A stretch of 64,000 bases of DNA from Plantago ovata (lineage: Eukaryota; Streptophyta; Magnoliopsida; Lamiales; Plantaginaceae), in NCBI GenBank assembly GCA_028274465.1, contig CM051458.1, forward strand, positions 27,788,692 through 27,852,691. The letters run 5' to 3'. The translations under genes and the position numbers were made by a program. Below the pieces are notes generated by a model. It ran no database searches and was not told where the DNA came from. It saw nothing but the letters and a program-made list of their open reading frames with translations. This document shows, piece after piece, positions 23,108-33,864 of the stretch (positions within the stretch are counted from its first letter, which is position 1; every line of letters starts with the position of its first letter).

Positions 23108-23489
23108 AGCTCAGTTTTCTCCATTTTTCATACTTTTCTAGACCTTTTCTCTCACCTTTCTCAGTAGTTTTAGGTAGGAATTTCCCAGAGCCTATTCTGG
23201 GGGTTCTTAGCTTAGGAGATACTTTTTCTTAGCAGTTTGGAGCTTGTAAGATCACGATTCTTCGGAGATTGACAACCTTCGGTAACATTGTATCTTACAG
23301 TTTTTCTATTTATATTTATATATCTTTCATCATGTTTTCATTCATTCGTGGTATGATTTCTGTTGATTGCATGACATCTATGAGTAGCTAAACTTCTTGT
23401 TGGTGATATTATGTGATTTCTTAGCGAAGGGTTAATAATTATGCTAATGGCTATATCGCGCATTATACCTAAAGTTATTGCTTTATTTC

Positions 23490-23628
23490 TTTGATCTATC
23501 TAAATCTCTATCTTCGTAGTGTTGAGTAATTACGGAACACAACTGGACAATTCATTGATCTCTTTGATCTATCTAAATCTCTATCTTCGTAGTGTTGAGT
23601 AATTACAACTGGACAATTCATTGATCAA
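23490..23628 (+). repeat. Tandem duplication within B-outer LTR
   Basis: Two adjacent copies of a segment starting TTTGATCTATCTAAATC and containing ATCTTCGTAGTG. The second lacks GGAACAC. It is present in both LTRs of this element. Other family B LTRs carry ATCTTCGTAGTG twice in a longer, more diverged arrangement. Confidence 0.85.
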
Positions 23629-23918
23629 AGATCTCTATGCAAAGCCGGGGAATTTGTGCATGATTATTAACCTGCTATGCTTTGAATGACCATACTATCA
23701 CCAATCTCCATTATTTGTTAAGAAAAACCTTTTCTAAGACGTCTGTTGATTTTATATTCTTAAGTTAGATTAGATAAAGCTAGTCATAGTCCCTAGAGAT
23801 CGACACTCGAGGTTATTCTACTGCTGCACTACGGTTTTCGTTGTAGTTGTGAATTGCCTTTGGATAAATACAAATTTATTTGATTAGTTGGAACCCGAAA
23901 ATCCACCGTTCATCAAAT

Positions 23919-23936
23919 TGGCGCCGTTGCCGGGGA
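23919..23936 (+). promoter_or_regulatory. Primer binding site, tRNA-Asp type (B-outer)
   Basis: TGGCGCCGTTGCCGGGGA, three bases after the LTR end, identical to family A. Confidence 0.9.
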
Positions 23937-24060
23937 CTATACTCCTTTTTTCTGTTTAATTTGTTTATATTTTCAGCATTCAATTCCTAGTTCTAGTAGT
24001 TTTTAGTTTTCCTATTTAATCTCTCTCTGATACTCCTTTCCTAGTCTGTTACAGATAGTG

Positions 24061-24158
24061 TATGCCACATACACGATCTAGAGGAACACCGCTTGCTGAT
24101 TCAATTGCTGAGATCGACAGAGTCTACCACCAAAGAAGGCGACTACTTCAAAGGCGTG
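24061..24158 (+). pseudogene. gag: B-outer gag, first 98 bp
   Basis: The ATG at 24061 begins the same N-terminus (MPHTRS) as the gag copies at 26911 and 33865. It is cut at GGCGTG by the inverted LTR and resumes at 40631 with GTGCACTAGAGG. GTG is present on both sides, so the insertion duplicated at least three bases. Confidence 0.85.
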
Positions 24159-25467
24159 TGATGAACTGCGGATGTCGTGCTCCGAATTCAAGCAAATAAT
24201 ATTTGTTATTTAGCCAAAGGCAATCCACAACTACAACGAAAACCGTAGTGTAGCAGTAGAATGACTCGAGTGTCGTTCTCTCAGGACTATAACTAGCTTT
24301 ATCAAATCTAATTTAGAATATAAAAACAGCAGACATATAGCAAAGGGGTTTTTCTAACAGATAATGGAGATTGGTGATAGTATGATCCTTCAAAGCCTAA
24401 CGGGTCGATAATCATGCATAAATTCCTCGGTCTTGCATATAGATCTTTGAATCAATCTAGTGTCTTGTTGCAATTATTAAGCACTACGAAGATAATGGGT
24501 CTGACAAGTCAATCACTATTGTCCTATTGTGTTCCGTAATTATTCAACACTACGAAGATAAACTCGCGAACAGGTCGACGAGGGTCCAATTGTGCATAAT
24601 AATTAATACAACATACGAGAATTTAGGTTGTGCCTGATCAACGAAATAAAGAAATGACACGGAGTATAATGCGCGATATAGCCATTAGCATGATTATCTT
24701 CCCTTCGCTAAGAATTCACATACTACCACCAACGATAAGTTTAGCTACTCATAATAGGCATGCAATCAACAAAAATCATAGAAGAAAACATGTTGAAAGA
24801 TAAATAAGAATAAGGAGATTAAACTGTAAGATACAAGTTACCGAAGGTTGTCAATCTCCGAAGAATTGCGATCCTACAAGCTCCAATCCGCTATGAAAAA
24901 GTGTCCCCTAAGCTACGAACTCCCAGGACAGGCCCTGGGAAGTTCCTACCTAAAACTACAGAGAGAGGTGAGAAAGTAGGTCTGGAAAAGTATGATTTTC
25001 GGAGAAAACTGAGCAACTATATATAGGCTTCGAACTATTGGGGCGGTTCGCCCCACACACTCGGCGGTTCGCCCGGTGTGGGGCGGTTCGCCCCACCTCT
25101 ACGGTGGTTCGCCCGGAGACTTTTTCGCAGAATTCCACGTTTTCGACGCGTTTTTGGATTTCTTCCCCTTTTCGGACTCGGTTTCTGACTTCTAGTGGCC
25201 TTCTAACCTCCAGATTCGACCCCTAGACTCCAAATCCTATCCGGAAACCTTCAGATACTCCAAAGGCTTCTGGAACACCAATTCCTTGTAGACTTCAATA
25301 TAATTGCCCGTAAATCTCCGAATTTCAACCAAAACCTGTAAAATAAAATCTAAAGGGAAACGTGACACTATTCTAATAAAATGTACTAAAATATAGCTAA
25401 ATTAACATAGAGGATAGCTAAAATAGGTGAAAAAGACTCGAATGAAAGTGTAAAATACACATTCATC
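24159..25467 (-). repeat. Inverted family B LTR, 1309 bp
   Basis: Reverse complement of a family B LTR: it begins TGATGAAC (the LTR 3' end inverted) and ends CATTCATC, one base short of a full terminus. It abuts the + strand LTR start at 25468. It carries its own inverted-repeat array (25040-25116) beside a TATATATA box on the - strand. It is visibly diverged from the neighbouring LTR1, most clearly at its 3' end, so it is not a simple copy of it. Confidence 0.88.
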
Positions 25468-26746
25468 TGATGAATGTGTATTTTACACTTTCATTCGAGT
25501 CTTTTTCACCTATTTTAGCTATCCTCTATGTTAATTTAGCTATATTTTAGTACATTTTATTAGAATAGTGTCACGTTTCCCTTTAGATTTTATTTTACAG
25601 GTTTTGGTTGAAATTCGGAGATTTACGGGCAATTATATTGAAGTCTACAAGGAATTGGTGTTCCAGAAGCATATTTGGAGTATCTGATGGTTTCCGGATA
25701 GGATTTGGAGTCTAGGGGCCGAATCTGGAGGTTAGAAGGCTACTAGAAGTCATAAAACGAGTCCGAAAAGGTGAAGAAATCCAAAACCGCGTTGAAAACG
25801 CGAAAATCTCGCGTTTACACTGGGGGGCGAACCGCCCCAGCTCTCGGGCGAACCGCCCCGGAGGAATTCCGGGCCTATATATAGTTGCGAGTTTTCTCTC
25901 CGAAAATCATATCTTTCCAAGCCTTCTTTCTCACCTCTCTCTATAGTTTTAGGTAGGAACTTCCCGGGGCCTGTCCTGGGAGTTCCGTAGCTTAGGGGAT
26001 ACTTTTTCATAGCAGATTAGAGCGCGTAGGATCACAATCGTCCGGAGATTGACAACCTTCGGTAACTTTGTATCTTACAACTTTTATCTACTTATTTTAT
26101 ATATTCTTTCAATATGTTTTGTTCTATGATTGCTATTGATTGCATGCACATTATGAGTAGCTAAATTTATCGTTGGTGGTAGTATGTGAATTCTTAGCGA
26201 GGGAAGATAATTATGCTAATGGCTATATCGCGCATTATACTCCGTGTCATTGCTTTATTTCGTTGATGAGTTGAACACCAAAATTCTCGTATGTTGTATT
26301 GATCATTATGCACACTAGGACACTTGTCGGCCAAACAGACTTAATTATCTTCGTAGTGTTGAATGATTACGGAACACAATAGGACGTTAGTTGTTGACAG
26401 GTCAGACCCATACTATCTTCGTAGTGCATAATACTTACAACAGGACCCTAGATTCATTCAAAGATCTCTATGCAAGACCGAGGAATTTATGCATGATTAT
26501 CGACCCATTATTTTAAGAAGGACCATACTATCACCAACCTGCATTATCTGCTTGAAAACCGTCCTATTGCTTTTTTATTTGCTGTTTTATATTTTCTTAT
26601 TAAATAGATAAAGCTAGTTACAGTCCTGAGAGAACGACACTCGAGTCATTCTGCTACACTACGGTTTTCGTTGTAGTTGTGGATTGCCTTTGGCAAAATA
26701 ACAAATTTATTTGACTGAACCGGGACTGACAAACTCGCGTTCATCA
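25468..26746 (+). repeat. Tandem element LTR1, 1279 bp
   Basis: TGATGAATG...GTTCATCA. Inverted-repeat array 25821-25862 (GGGGCGAACCGCCCC, GGGCGAACCGCCCC) with TATATATA at 25876-25883. It differs from LTR2 and LTR3 by scattered substitutions. Confidence 0.92.
25821..25883 (+). promoter_or_regulatory. Array plus TATA box in LTR1
   Basis: Two GCGAACCGC-centred palindromes end about 15 bp before TATATATA. The same layout occurs in LTR2 (32773 on), LTR3 (39704 on) and, decayed, in the solo LTR (16323 on). Likely the LTR core promoter. Confidence 0.6.
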
Positions 26747-26749
26747 AAT

Positions 26750-26767
26750 TGACGCCGTTGCCGGGGA
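26750..26767 (+). promoter_or_regulatory. Primer binding site with one mismatch (unit 1)
   Basis: TGACGCCGTTGCCGGGGA differs at one base from the tRNA-Asp site kept intact in unit 2 at 33704-33721. Confidence 0.85.
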
Positions 26768-26910
26768 CTATACTCCTTTTTTCTATTTAATTTGTTTTTA
26801 ATTACAGCTTTAAATTCCTATTTCTTTTAGTTTTAGTTTTCCTTTTAAATTTCTCTCTCTGTTTTCCTATTTGTTTCTAATCACCTCTTCTAGTATGTCA
26901 CAGATAGTGT

Positions 26911-28998
26911 ATGCCGCATACACGTTCTGCAGGAACACCGCTTGCTAATTCAATTGCTGAGATCGATAGAGTCTACCACCAGAGAAGACGACTACTTGAA
27001 AGACGCGCACTAGAGGAAATAGAGGAAACCAATTTCTCTGAATCTCTAATTAGTGTATTCAAGGAAATCGACGGAATGGTAGAAGCTAGACCACTGAAGG
27101 CATGGGTACAACCCACCAAGGATCGTATGAGGGGACCGGCGATTGTTCTTTCGCCCGCAACCCGAGATCAGGAAATCAAGAACCACGCATTCCAACAACT
27201 TCCGAGGTTCTATGGCTTATCAAGGGAAGATGTGATGGGGTACTTGAACGATATCGATGATTTCGTCAACCAACTCCCACGACCCGGAGCTGACGTAACA
27301 ACAGATGAGTTAAGGATGAAGGTTTTTGCAATGGGACTTGGCGACAGAGCCAAGTCATGGCTGAGTTCTCTACCAGCCGGCTCGCTGGACACTTGGGAAA
27401 AGGTTTTTTCAGCTTTCATGGAAAAATACTTCCCACACAGTCTGACTACCGCGCTCAAGGCGCAAATCACTGGATTCAAGCAGGACTATGATGAGACCAT
27501 CTACACTGCGTTCGAGAGGTTCCAAGATCTCATGAACAAGTTCCCTCACCATGGTTTTGAACTCTCCGACCTAGTCCAACACTTCTACAATGGACTAACC
27601 TTCGAGAACCAACAAGTGGTGGATTTCCAATGCCGAGGCAATATTTGGGAGGAAACCGCGGAAGCCGTCTGGGCTGTTTTCGAAAGGCTTGCCAAGGGTT
27701 CGCAGTTCAAGGACCCAAGAGCAATGGTTACGAGACGTGGACCTGAAGCTCCACCGACTCAAGAAGCCCCTACGTACAGGGGGAATGGGGATCAATTCGA
27801 GTGCTTTACCAACGAATTGAAGCAAGTCCTCAAGAGCGCCACCGGAACAACTGTTTCGAGCGAAGTATGCCGAATATGCAAGAACTATGGGCATGGAGCT
27901 CATATGTGTAGATCGGAGTTGGCATACGATGATGACAACTGGGCTCGAGGAGGCGAAGAAGAAGCCTTTGCTACGGAGTTTGGTACTCAAGAAGTTAGCT
28001 ACGGACAAGACGGTAGGAATCCTCGAGGTGGATTCTGGTGAAGAGGATACCGTAACAATCAAGGATATGCACCGGCTAACCAAACTTATGGACCTAACCA
28101 AGACCGAAGCAGGCTGAACTATGGTAATGATCACTGCGAAAACCCCGCTCCGAAAGAGCCACCTAAGTTGAAGACGGCTCTACTGATGGAGAACTTGCAG
28201 AAGATGGTCGATCACACACAAAGTTTTCTCAAACGGTATGAAGAGGATTCCGAGAAGACTAGGGCAAGGCTCGATAGGTTGGAAGAGAGCACTAGGCTTG
28301 CTCATCAAAAGATGCAAGAGTTGATCGACTGAAGAGCAAGTAAGGAACAAGGCAACACTGAGAAGGTCGTTAGGTGCGAGTGTTGCATGAAGGAAGAACT
28401 TCTGCAGGCTGAGGAAGAAGAGGAGGACCTTGGTACTGACACAAGTGATGAGGAGCAAGAGGATCCCGAACCACTCCCTAAAAGTTTCGACGTTAAGGTA
28501 GGGATTGGTGAGCTTGAAGATGTCCGTGCCACACTAGATACGGGATCCTACTCAAACATAAATCCTTTGAATGTGTTTGAAAAGAGTAACCTTGGAAAAC
28601 TGTCTGAGGAAAGGGCTATTGTGCGACTGGCGGATGGATCATTTATGAGACCCGAAGGAGTTGTGTAAAATGTGTTGGTCAAGATTGGTGAGGCATCTAT
28701 AAACACCAATTTCGTAGTTATGCCGGCATCTGCACCTGGGACGGGGGATGTCATACTCTTAGGACAAACATTCTTGACCAAGCTAGGCTCAGTAATGGAC
28801 ATCTACCAAAGAACTTGCACCATCGAGGTGGATGGCAAGCAACACGTATTACAAGCCATACCTGATCCACCGGAACCGCCTGACATTATTACTCACTATT
28901 GTGGTCTTGCAGCCTATATTCTTTCTTATTCACAGGTTCGTGGCATGGAAAGGAGATCAATGAAGGGGAAGCCTAGTACCCGCAAAAAGAAGAGATAG
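26911..28998 (+). pseudogene. gag: Family B gag-protease, unit 1
   Basis: A single frame from the ATG at 26911, broken by three stops: TGA 28039-28041, TGA 28330-28332 and TAA 28666-28668. The Athila-type gag core is at about residues 80-270 (motifs LPRFYGLSREDVMGYL, SWLSSLPAGSLDTWE and FYNGLTFENQQVVDF). A zinc knuckle, CRICKNYGHGAHMC, lies near residue 320. A coiled, charged linker follows, then a retropepsin-like domain with LDTGS and ILLGQTFL. No RT follows; the frame ends in a Lys/Arg-rich tail. The last two stops are shared with unit 2, the first is not. It would have made Gag for packaging. Confidence 0.88.
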
Positions 28999-29549
28999 GC
29001 GCAGACAGGAGTCGAGTCAAAGACTTTAAACAATGACGCTATCCAGGAGGCAACCCGAAATTTTTTATCGCTTTCTTTACTGCTTTTCTGCATGCATTTC
29101 ATTCTTGAACTATTTGCTTCTCATATGCGAATTTGTTCATGTGTGTGTCGTATATGCTTTTGTTTGAGTGAGATTTTTCGAGTGGTTTTTTGAAAAGAAA
29201 AAAATAGTTTCGGGATCAAAACCGCATTTTCTGATATCGGGACCCATCTCCCCGCATTGGGGAGCACGGGGCGAACCGCCCCACTTGGGGGGCGAACCGC
29301 CCCGTGGTGGGGCGAACCGCCCCACAGTCCCAGATCTTAAAAAACGCGGATTTCAACCCCAAAACCATATTTTCTTCTTCATCCTTACTCCCAAATAACC
29401 CGAAAGTGCGATTTTACTTCTAAATCTTCATAACTTCTTCGTTTCTTGACCAAATTGAGTGTTCTTTAGCTTATTTCGAAGCCTATTACATGATCTATCA
29501 CCCTAACCGATCATATTTCATCCTAATTCGTTAGTTTTGCAGATCTGAG
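28999..29549 (+). other. Region between gag-protease and ORF2, unit 1
   Basis: Non-coding. Holds the array of three GGGGCGAACCGCCCC units (29268-29323), a TTAAAAAA box at 29337-29344 and a pyrimidine-rich stretch leading to a donor-like GAG|GTATC at 29549/29550. This layout resembles a promoter followed by an untranslated first exon. Confidence 0.55.
29268..29323. repeat. Three-unit inverted-repeat array, unit 1 internal
   Basis: Exact GGGGCGAACCGCCCC at 29268-29282, 29289-29303 and 29309-29323. Unit 2 has only two copies (36221-36235, 36242-36256), an exact 20-bp difference. Confidence 0.93.
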
Positions 29550-30093
29550 GTATCATCTTTAAGAACCCTACTTTTCGAATTTGGGGATTTTCTAATTTGA
29601 GCTTCAATTATGCTTGTTTAATGCATGGGTATGTTGTTTATGTGTTTAGACATGTTATTTACTATCAATTGCATGCTCAATTTTGCTTAAATTGTTGATT
29701 TGGGTATTTTGCTATTAGATGATATATCTTGTTATGCATTATGTCTTTATCTTTGACTTATAGCATATGGATATGTTTATTGGTGTAATATTGGTGGATT
29801 TGACGATAGAATGCTTATTAGTTAAGAATGAGGATTTATGCTGTTGAATTTTTTGCGCTGCTATGGTATGAATTGAAACCTTGTTATCAAGGTTATTGGT
29901 TGTCTAGTAAGAGCATGATGTGATGTATTGCATGTAGTAGTTACATTGATATGTTGCATGATGAAGTAGCTAGGCTAGACATTGCGGTTTGGGGAGTTCG
30001 ATTGATGAATTTATCACTTGTGTGTCTCGCTTTTACACTAGCATATATTTGAGTCTGTTTTGAGTCGTACGAGGTGCTAATCGCTGTTTGTAG
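29550..30093 (+). other. Candidate leader intron before ORF2, unit 1
   Basis: GAG|GTATC donor and GTTTGTAG acceptor, 544 bp, AT-rich. The equivalent in unit 2 is 36483-37026 (544 bp) and in B-outer 43318-43858 (541 bp), where the acceptor lies just before ORF2's ATG. Conservation of both borders in diverged subfamilies supports an intron; no transcript evidence is available here. Confidence 0.5.
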
Positions 30094-30869
30094 GTACCAT
30101 ACTAATGAAAGGGAGTATTCCCGTATGATCGCTGTGAAGAACCATGTCAAGGAAGGTGATCTCGCTAGATGTGCGTTCGAGCCGAGGGGTTTGGCAACAA
30201 CGTCGTGGATTATCCAAGAGGAGGAGTTAGAATACACCTGGAGTAAGGACTCCTATGCCTATTCATGCACCACCGAAGGGTCAGAAACGACTATTATGTC
30301 AGCACTCCATCACGAGGACTGCAGAGTTCGAGTGAACAGGAAGGCACCGGGACATTCTAGCAGCGACGGATTTGATCTTGAGTTCGCAGTTGCTAGAAGG
30401 TTCCGAAGCGCTAGCTTGGTTCCAAAACGTAACGACATGGGTACACAGTCCCTCGTTGGGGCACCCCTTGCCTGCCTCTAAAGTGAGCATCATATTGACA
30501 TTGGTCGGAGCAACAGTGGATAAAGTGGTCAAAATTGGAGAAAAAGGTAGAAGACTTCTGAGTGTCCGCACAGCTTACTGTAACCTTCTCGAGGTGTAAA
30601 TCGTTGGAGGGGGAGGTCCTGATACCACTGCCCTTTCCCCTTCAACAGTTCACATCCTATTGAAGGGCTACAGGATGGAGAATTCCATAACAGCGGCGGC
30701 TAATCTTGAGAATTCAACCTGCCACGGCAACACTACTGGCGATGATGATGATGACAGTAGTGACAATGAAGGCCATACGGGCAATGATGACTCTGATAGA
30801 GGAATTGATCCGGACCGGCCTAAAAATGGAACTACCGCAACCATCAGAAGACCTGATGTCACACTATGA
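30094..30869 (+). pseudogene. ORF2 remnant, unit 1
   Basis: Sits where B-outer carries its second ORF. Short frames remain: 30074-30481, 30372-30599 and 30660-30869. The PKRND wording matches PRKND in B-outer ORF2 near 44475. An acidic Asp-rich stretch near 30740-30800 parallels the acidic region of B-outer ORF2, but the C-terminal coiled part is missing. No single frame spans it, so it is a shortened, decayed version. Confidence 0.55.
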
Positions 30870-32419
30870 AACTCACAGAGGAGGCCCAATAAATCACAAG
30901 CAGCATACTCAGCCGACCGAGGCCAAACCATGGGGTAACATCTAGTATCACATCTTATTTTCTCATTTTCTTACTGCTAGGGACTAGCGTTAATTTCATG
31001 AGGGGGGATTGGATTTAAGTGATCTAGTATTATTAGTTTGGAGCTTGACATTGGTAGGCTAAGTATAGAACCTCGTATGCTTTATCCGTTTGCATCTGCA
31101 TTTGCACGTTTACTGCTTTCCTAGGATAGTTTTGCATGTTTTATATGGAGTTTATTGCCGAATTTTTTGAACTTTTTTATTGGGTAAATCAACTAGCTAT
31201 GCCATTAATCGTATGCTTCATCTCTATGAATTTATTTGAGGTCTTTTTCGCTTGGCTTGTCACATTTGTGTATTGCACTTAGTTGAGCTAGGTAGTCTCG
31301 ACATCACTTAGTGGTGTTTTCTCTACTGCGGTTCACGAAGGCCTTTATAATAGGATTATGCATGTTAGGGTCTTATGGTTGTTTTCCCGAGTAATTATGT
31401 ACCTAAGAGGCAACAAGTCTTCACCATGCTTTGAGATTGCTAAATGCCTAGGAAGGAGGTAGTGTGAGCTTGTGTGATCCTTTGTTTATAACCTATTCTT
31501 CCGAATAGGTTTGGAGAGGGGGTTACACCATCATAGACTTGTTTCTGTTTTTCATTTTTCGTATCGTGAGTTTATTTTTCCTTTTTCGTGAATTTTGTAC
31601 TCTAACCTATTCTTTCGAATAGGTTTGGGGAAGTCGTGTGAGTCTTTTTGTTTCTCTTTTTGTTATGCTACTGCTGGCTAGAAAAAATCGAAAAAAAGAA
31701 AGAAAAATTCCAGAAGAAAAAAAAGAGAAAAAGAAAAAAGAATCTGGAAAGAAAAAAAAAAAGAAAAAAAGAGAAGACCCCAAAAAAGCAAAGAAGGGTC
31801 CAAAAAATAAAGCCAAATAGCAGTTTAGCAAAGTTTGAGTCTTTTCCATCTTTCGTATTGTTCGTAATTGTGTTTTTTCTATTTTTTATCTTTTTTGTCT
31901 TGAGTGTCATCTGTTCTAGACCACCCTCGTCCTGCCATTCAGGAAGTGGTGAATAGCTTAAGACTTTACTTGAGAGATGGGTAGAATAGGGGAGTGTTAT
32001 CTTTTATAGGGAACCCTCCTTCATTTGATGAGAGCCAGTACTGGTTCGACCTCTTTTGAGGAAAAGTCTTAACATGGTGGAACAGCAGTAAGTCCTCAGT
32101 TTCATAGGCACGGGGCAACCATTCGTATCTTAGCATGCATCATTACGTCGTCACTGACTAGGTCCAGGTAGAGAATGTTACGAGAGACTATCTTGTCTTG
32201 ACAAAAGTGCTTATGTGGATGTGTATAAGTCAATCGAGGTATTCTTCAACCTATTCATGCTTTGATTTATATGGGTTTTGTTCATATGTTATTTGGTAGA
32301 TTAAGTAATTTAGTTCATTTTATTTGGCATGAAAACTTCATTTTTGAGTCTTGCATGTTTTTTGTATTAGAGTCTAGCTTAGTTGCTTGAGGACAAGCAA
32401 AGGTTCGGTTTGGGGAGTT
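30870..32419 (+). other. Family B 3' UTR, unit 1
   Basis: Non-coding. In order: a stretch shared with B-outer (CCGACCGAGGCCAAACC...), two hairpins (31490-31511, 31604-31625), a purine tract of A/G (about 31680-31815), a conserved block with CATTCAGGAAGTGG, then TTGCTTGAGGACAAGCAAAGG and the polypurine GGTTTGGGGAGTT before LTR2. Most blocks have counterparts in family A's 3' UTR. Lys-rich translations over the purine tract are artefacts. Confidence 0.75.
31490..31625. repeat. Paired UTR hairpins, unit 1
   Basis: AACCTATTC-N4-GAATAGGTT occurs at 31490-31511 and 31604-31625, each followed by a G-rich purine run. Equivalent pairs are at 38423-38444/38537-38558 (first one with a mismatch), 46168-46189/46283-46304 and, on the - strand, 52820-52841/52931-52952. 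Confidence 0.85.
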
Positions 32420-33700
32420 TGATGAATGTGTATTTTACACTTTCATTCGAGTCTTTTTCACCTATTATAGCTATCCTCTATGTTAATTTAGCTATATTTT
32501 AGTACATTTTATTAGAATAGTGTCACGTTTCCCTTTAGATTATATTTTACAGGTTTTGGTTGAAATTCGGAGATTTACGGGCAATTATATTGAAGTCTAC
32601 AAGGAATTGGTGTTCCAGAAGCATATTTGGATTATCTGAAGGTTTCCGGATAGGATTTGGAGTCTAGGGGCCGAATCTGGAGGTTAGAAGGCTACTAGAA
32701 GTCATAAACCGAGTCCGAAAAGGTGAAGAAATCCAAAACCGCGTCGAAAACGCGAAAATCTCGCGTTTACACTGGGGGGCGAACCGCCCCAGCTCTCGGG
32801 CGAACCGCCCCGGAGGAATTCCGGGCCTATATATAGTTGCGAGTTTTCTCTCCAAAAATCATATCTTTCCACGCCTTCTTTCTCACCTCTCTCTATAGTT
32901 TTAGGTAGGAACTTCCCGGGGCCTGTCCTGGGAGTTCCGTAGCTTAGGGGATACTTTTTCATAGCAGATTGGAGAGCGCAGGATCACAATCGTTCGGAGA
33001 TTGACAACCTTCGGTAACTTTGTATCTTACAACTTTTATCTACTTATTTTATATATTCTTTCAATATGTTTTCTTCTATGATTGCTATTAATTGCATGCA
33101 CATTATGAGTAGCTAAATTTATCGTTGGTGGTAGTATGTGAATTCTTAACGAGGGAAGATAATCATGCTAATGGCTATATCGCGCATTATACTCCGTGTC
33201 ATTGCTTTATTTCGTTGATGAGTTGAACACCAAAATTCTCGTATGTTGTATTGATCATTATGCACACTAGGACACTTGTCGGCCAAACAGACTTAATTAT
33301 CTTCGTCGTGTTGAATGATTACGGAACACAATAGGACGTTAGTTGTTGACAGGTCAGACCCATACTATCTTCGTAGTGCATAATACTTACAACAGGACCC
33401 TAGATTCATTCAAAGATCTCTATGCAAGACCGAGGAATTTATGCATGATTATCGACCCATTATTTTAAGAAGGACCATACTATCACCAACCTGCATTATC
33501 TGCTTGAAAACCTCCTATTGCTTTTTTATTTGCTGTTTTATATTTTCTTATTAAATAGATAAAGCTAGTTACAGTCCTGAGAGAACGACACTCGAGTCAT
33601 TCTGCCGCTACACTACGGTTTTCGTTGTAGTTGTGGATTGCCTTTGGCAAAATAACAAATTTATTTGACTGAACCGGGACTGACAAACTCGCGTTCATCA
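32420..33700 (+). repeat. Tandem element LTR2, 1281 bp
   Basis: Shared by both units. Its array at 32773-32815 and the TATA box are preserved. Preceded by a polypurine tract and followed by an intact tRNA-Asp primer site at 33704-33721. Confidence 0.92.
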
Positions 33701-33864
33701 AATTGGCGCCGTTGCCGGGGACTATACTCCTTTTTTCTATTTAATTTGTTTTTAATTACAGCTTTAAATTCCTATTTCTTTTAGTTTTAGTTTTCCTTTT
33801 AAATTTCTCTCTCTGTTTTCCTATTTGTTTCTAATCACCTCTTCTAGTCTGTCACAGATAGTGT

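Larger units (their letters stand above)
22649..23915 (+). repeat. B-outer 5' LTR
   Basis: Starts TGTTGAATGTG (its partner starts TGATGAATGTG) and ends GTTCATCA. An inverted-repeat array at 23003-23085 is followed ~13 bp later by a TATATATA box. A 73-bp segment (23490-23562) is tandemly repeated at 23563-23628 with a 7-bp loss. The partner LTR has the same duplication. Confidence 0.93.

Noticed and set aside
30668-30931. Antisense Ser/Leu-rich frame in ORF2 remnants (also 37601-37864)
   Set aside because: Complement of an Asp/acidic coding remnant; no independent support.
31638-31956. Lys/Glu-rich open frames over the purine tract (also 38571-38888, 52594-52914)
   Set aside because: They are translations of A/G-rich or C/T-rich UTR sequence, present in several frames and on both strands; no start context or conserved protein.
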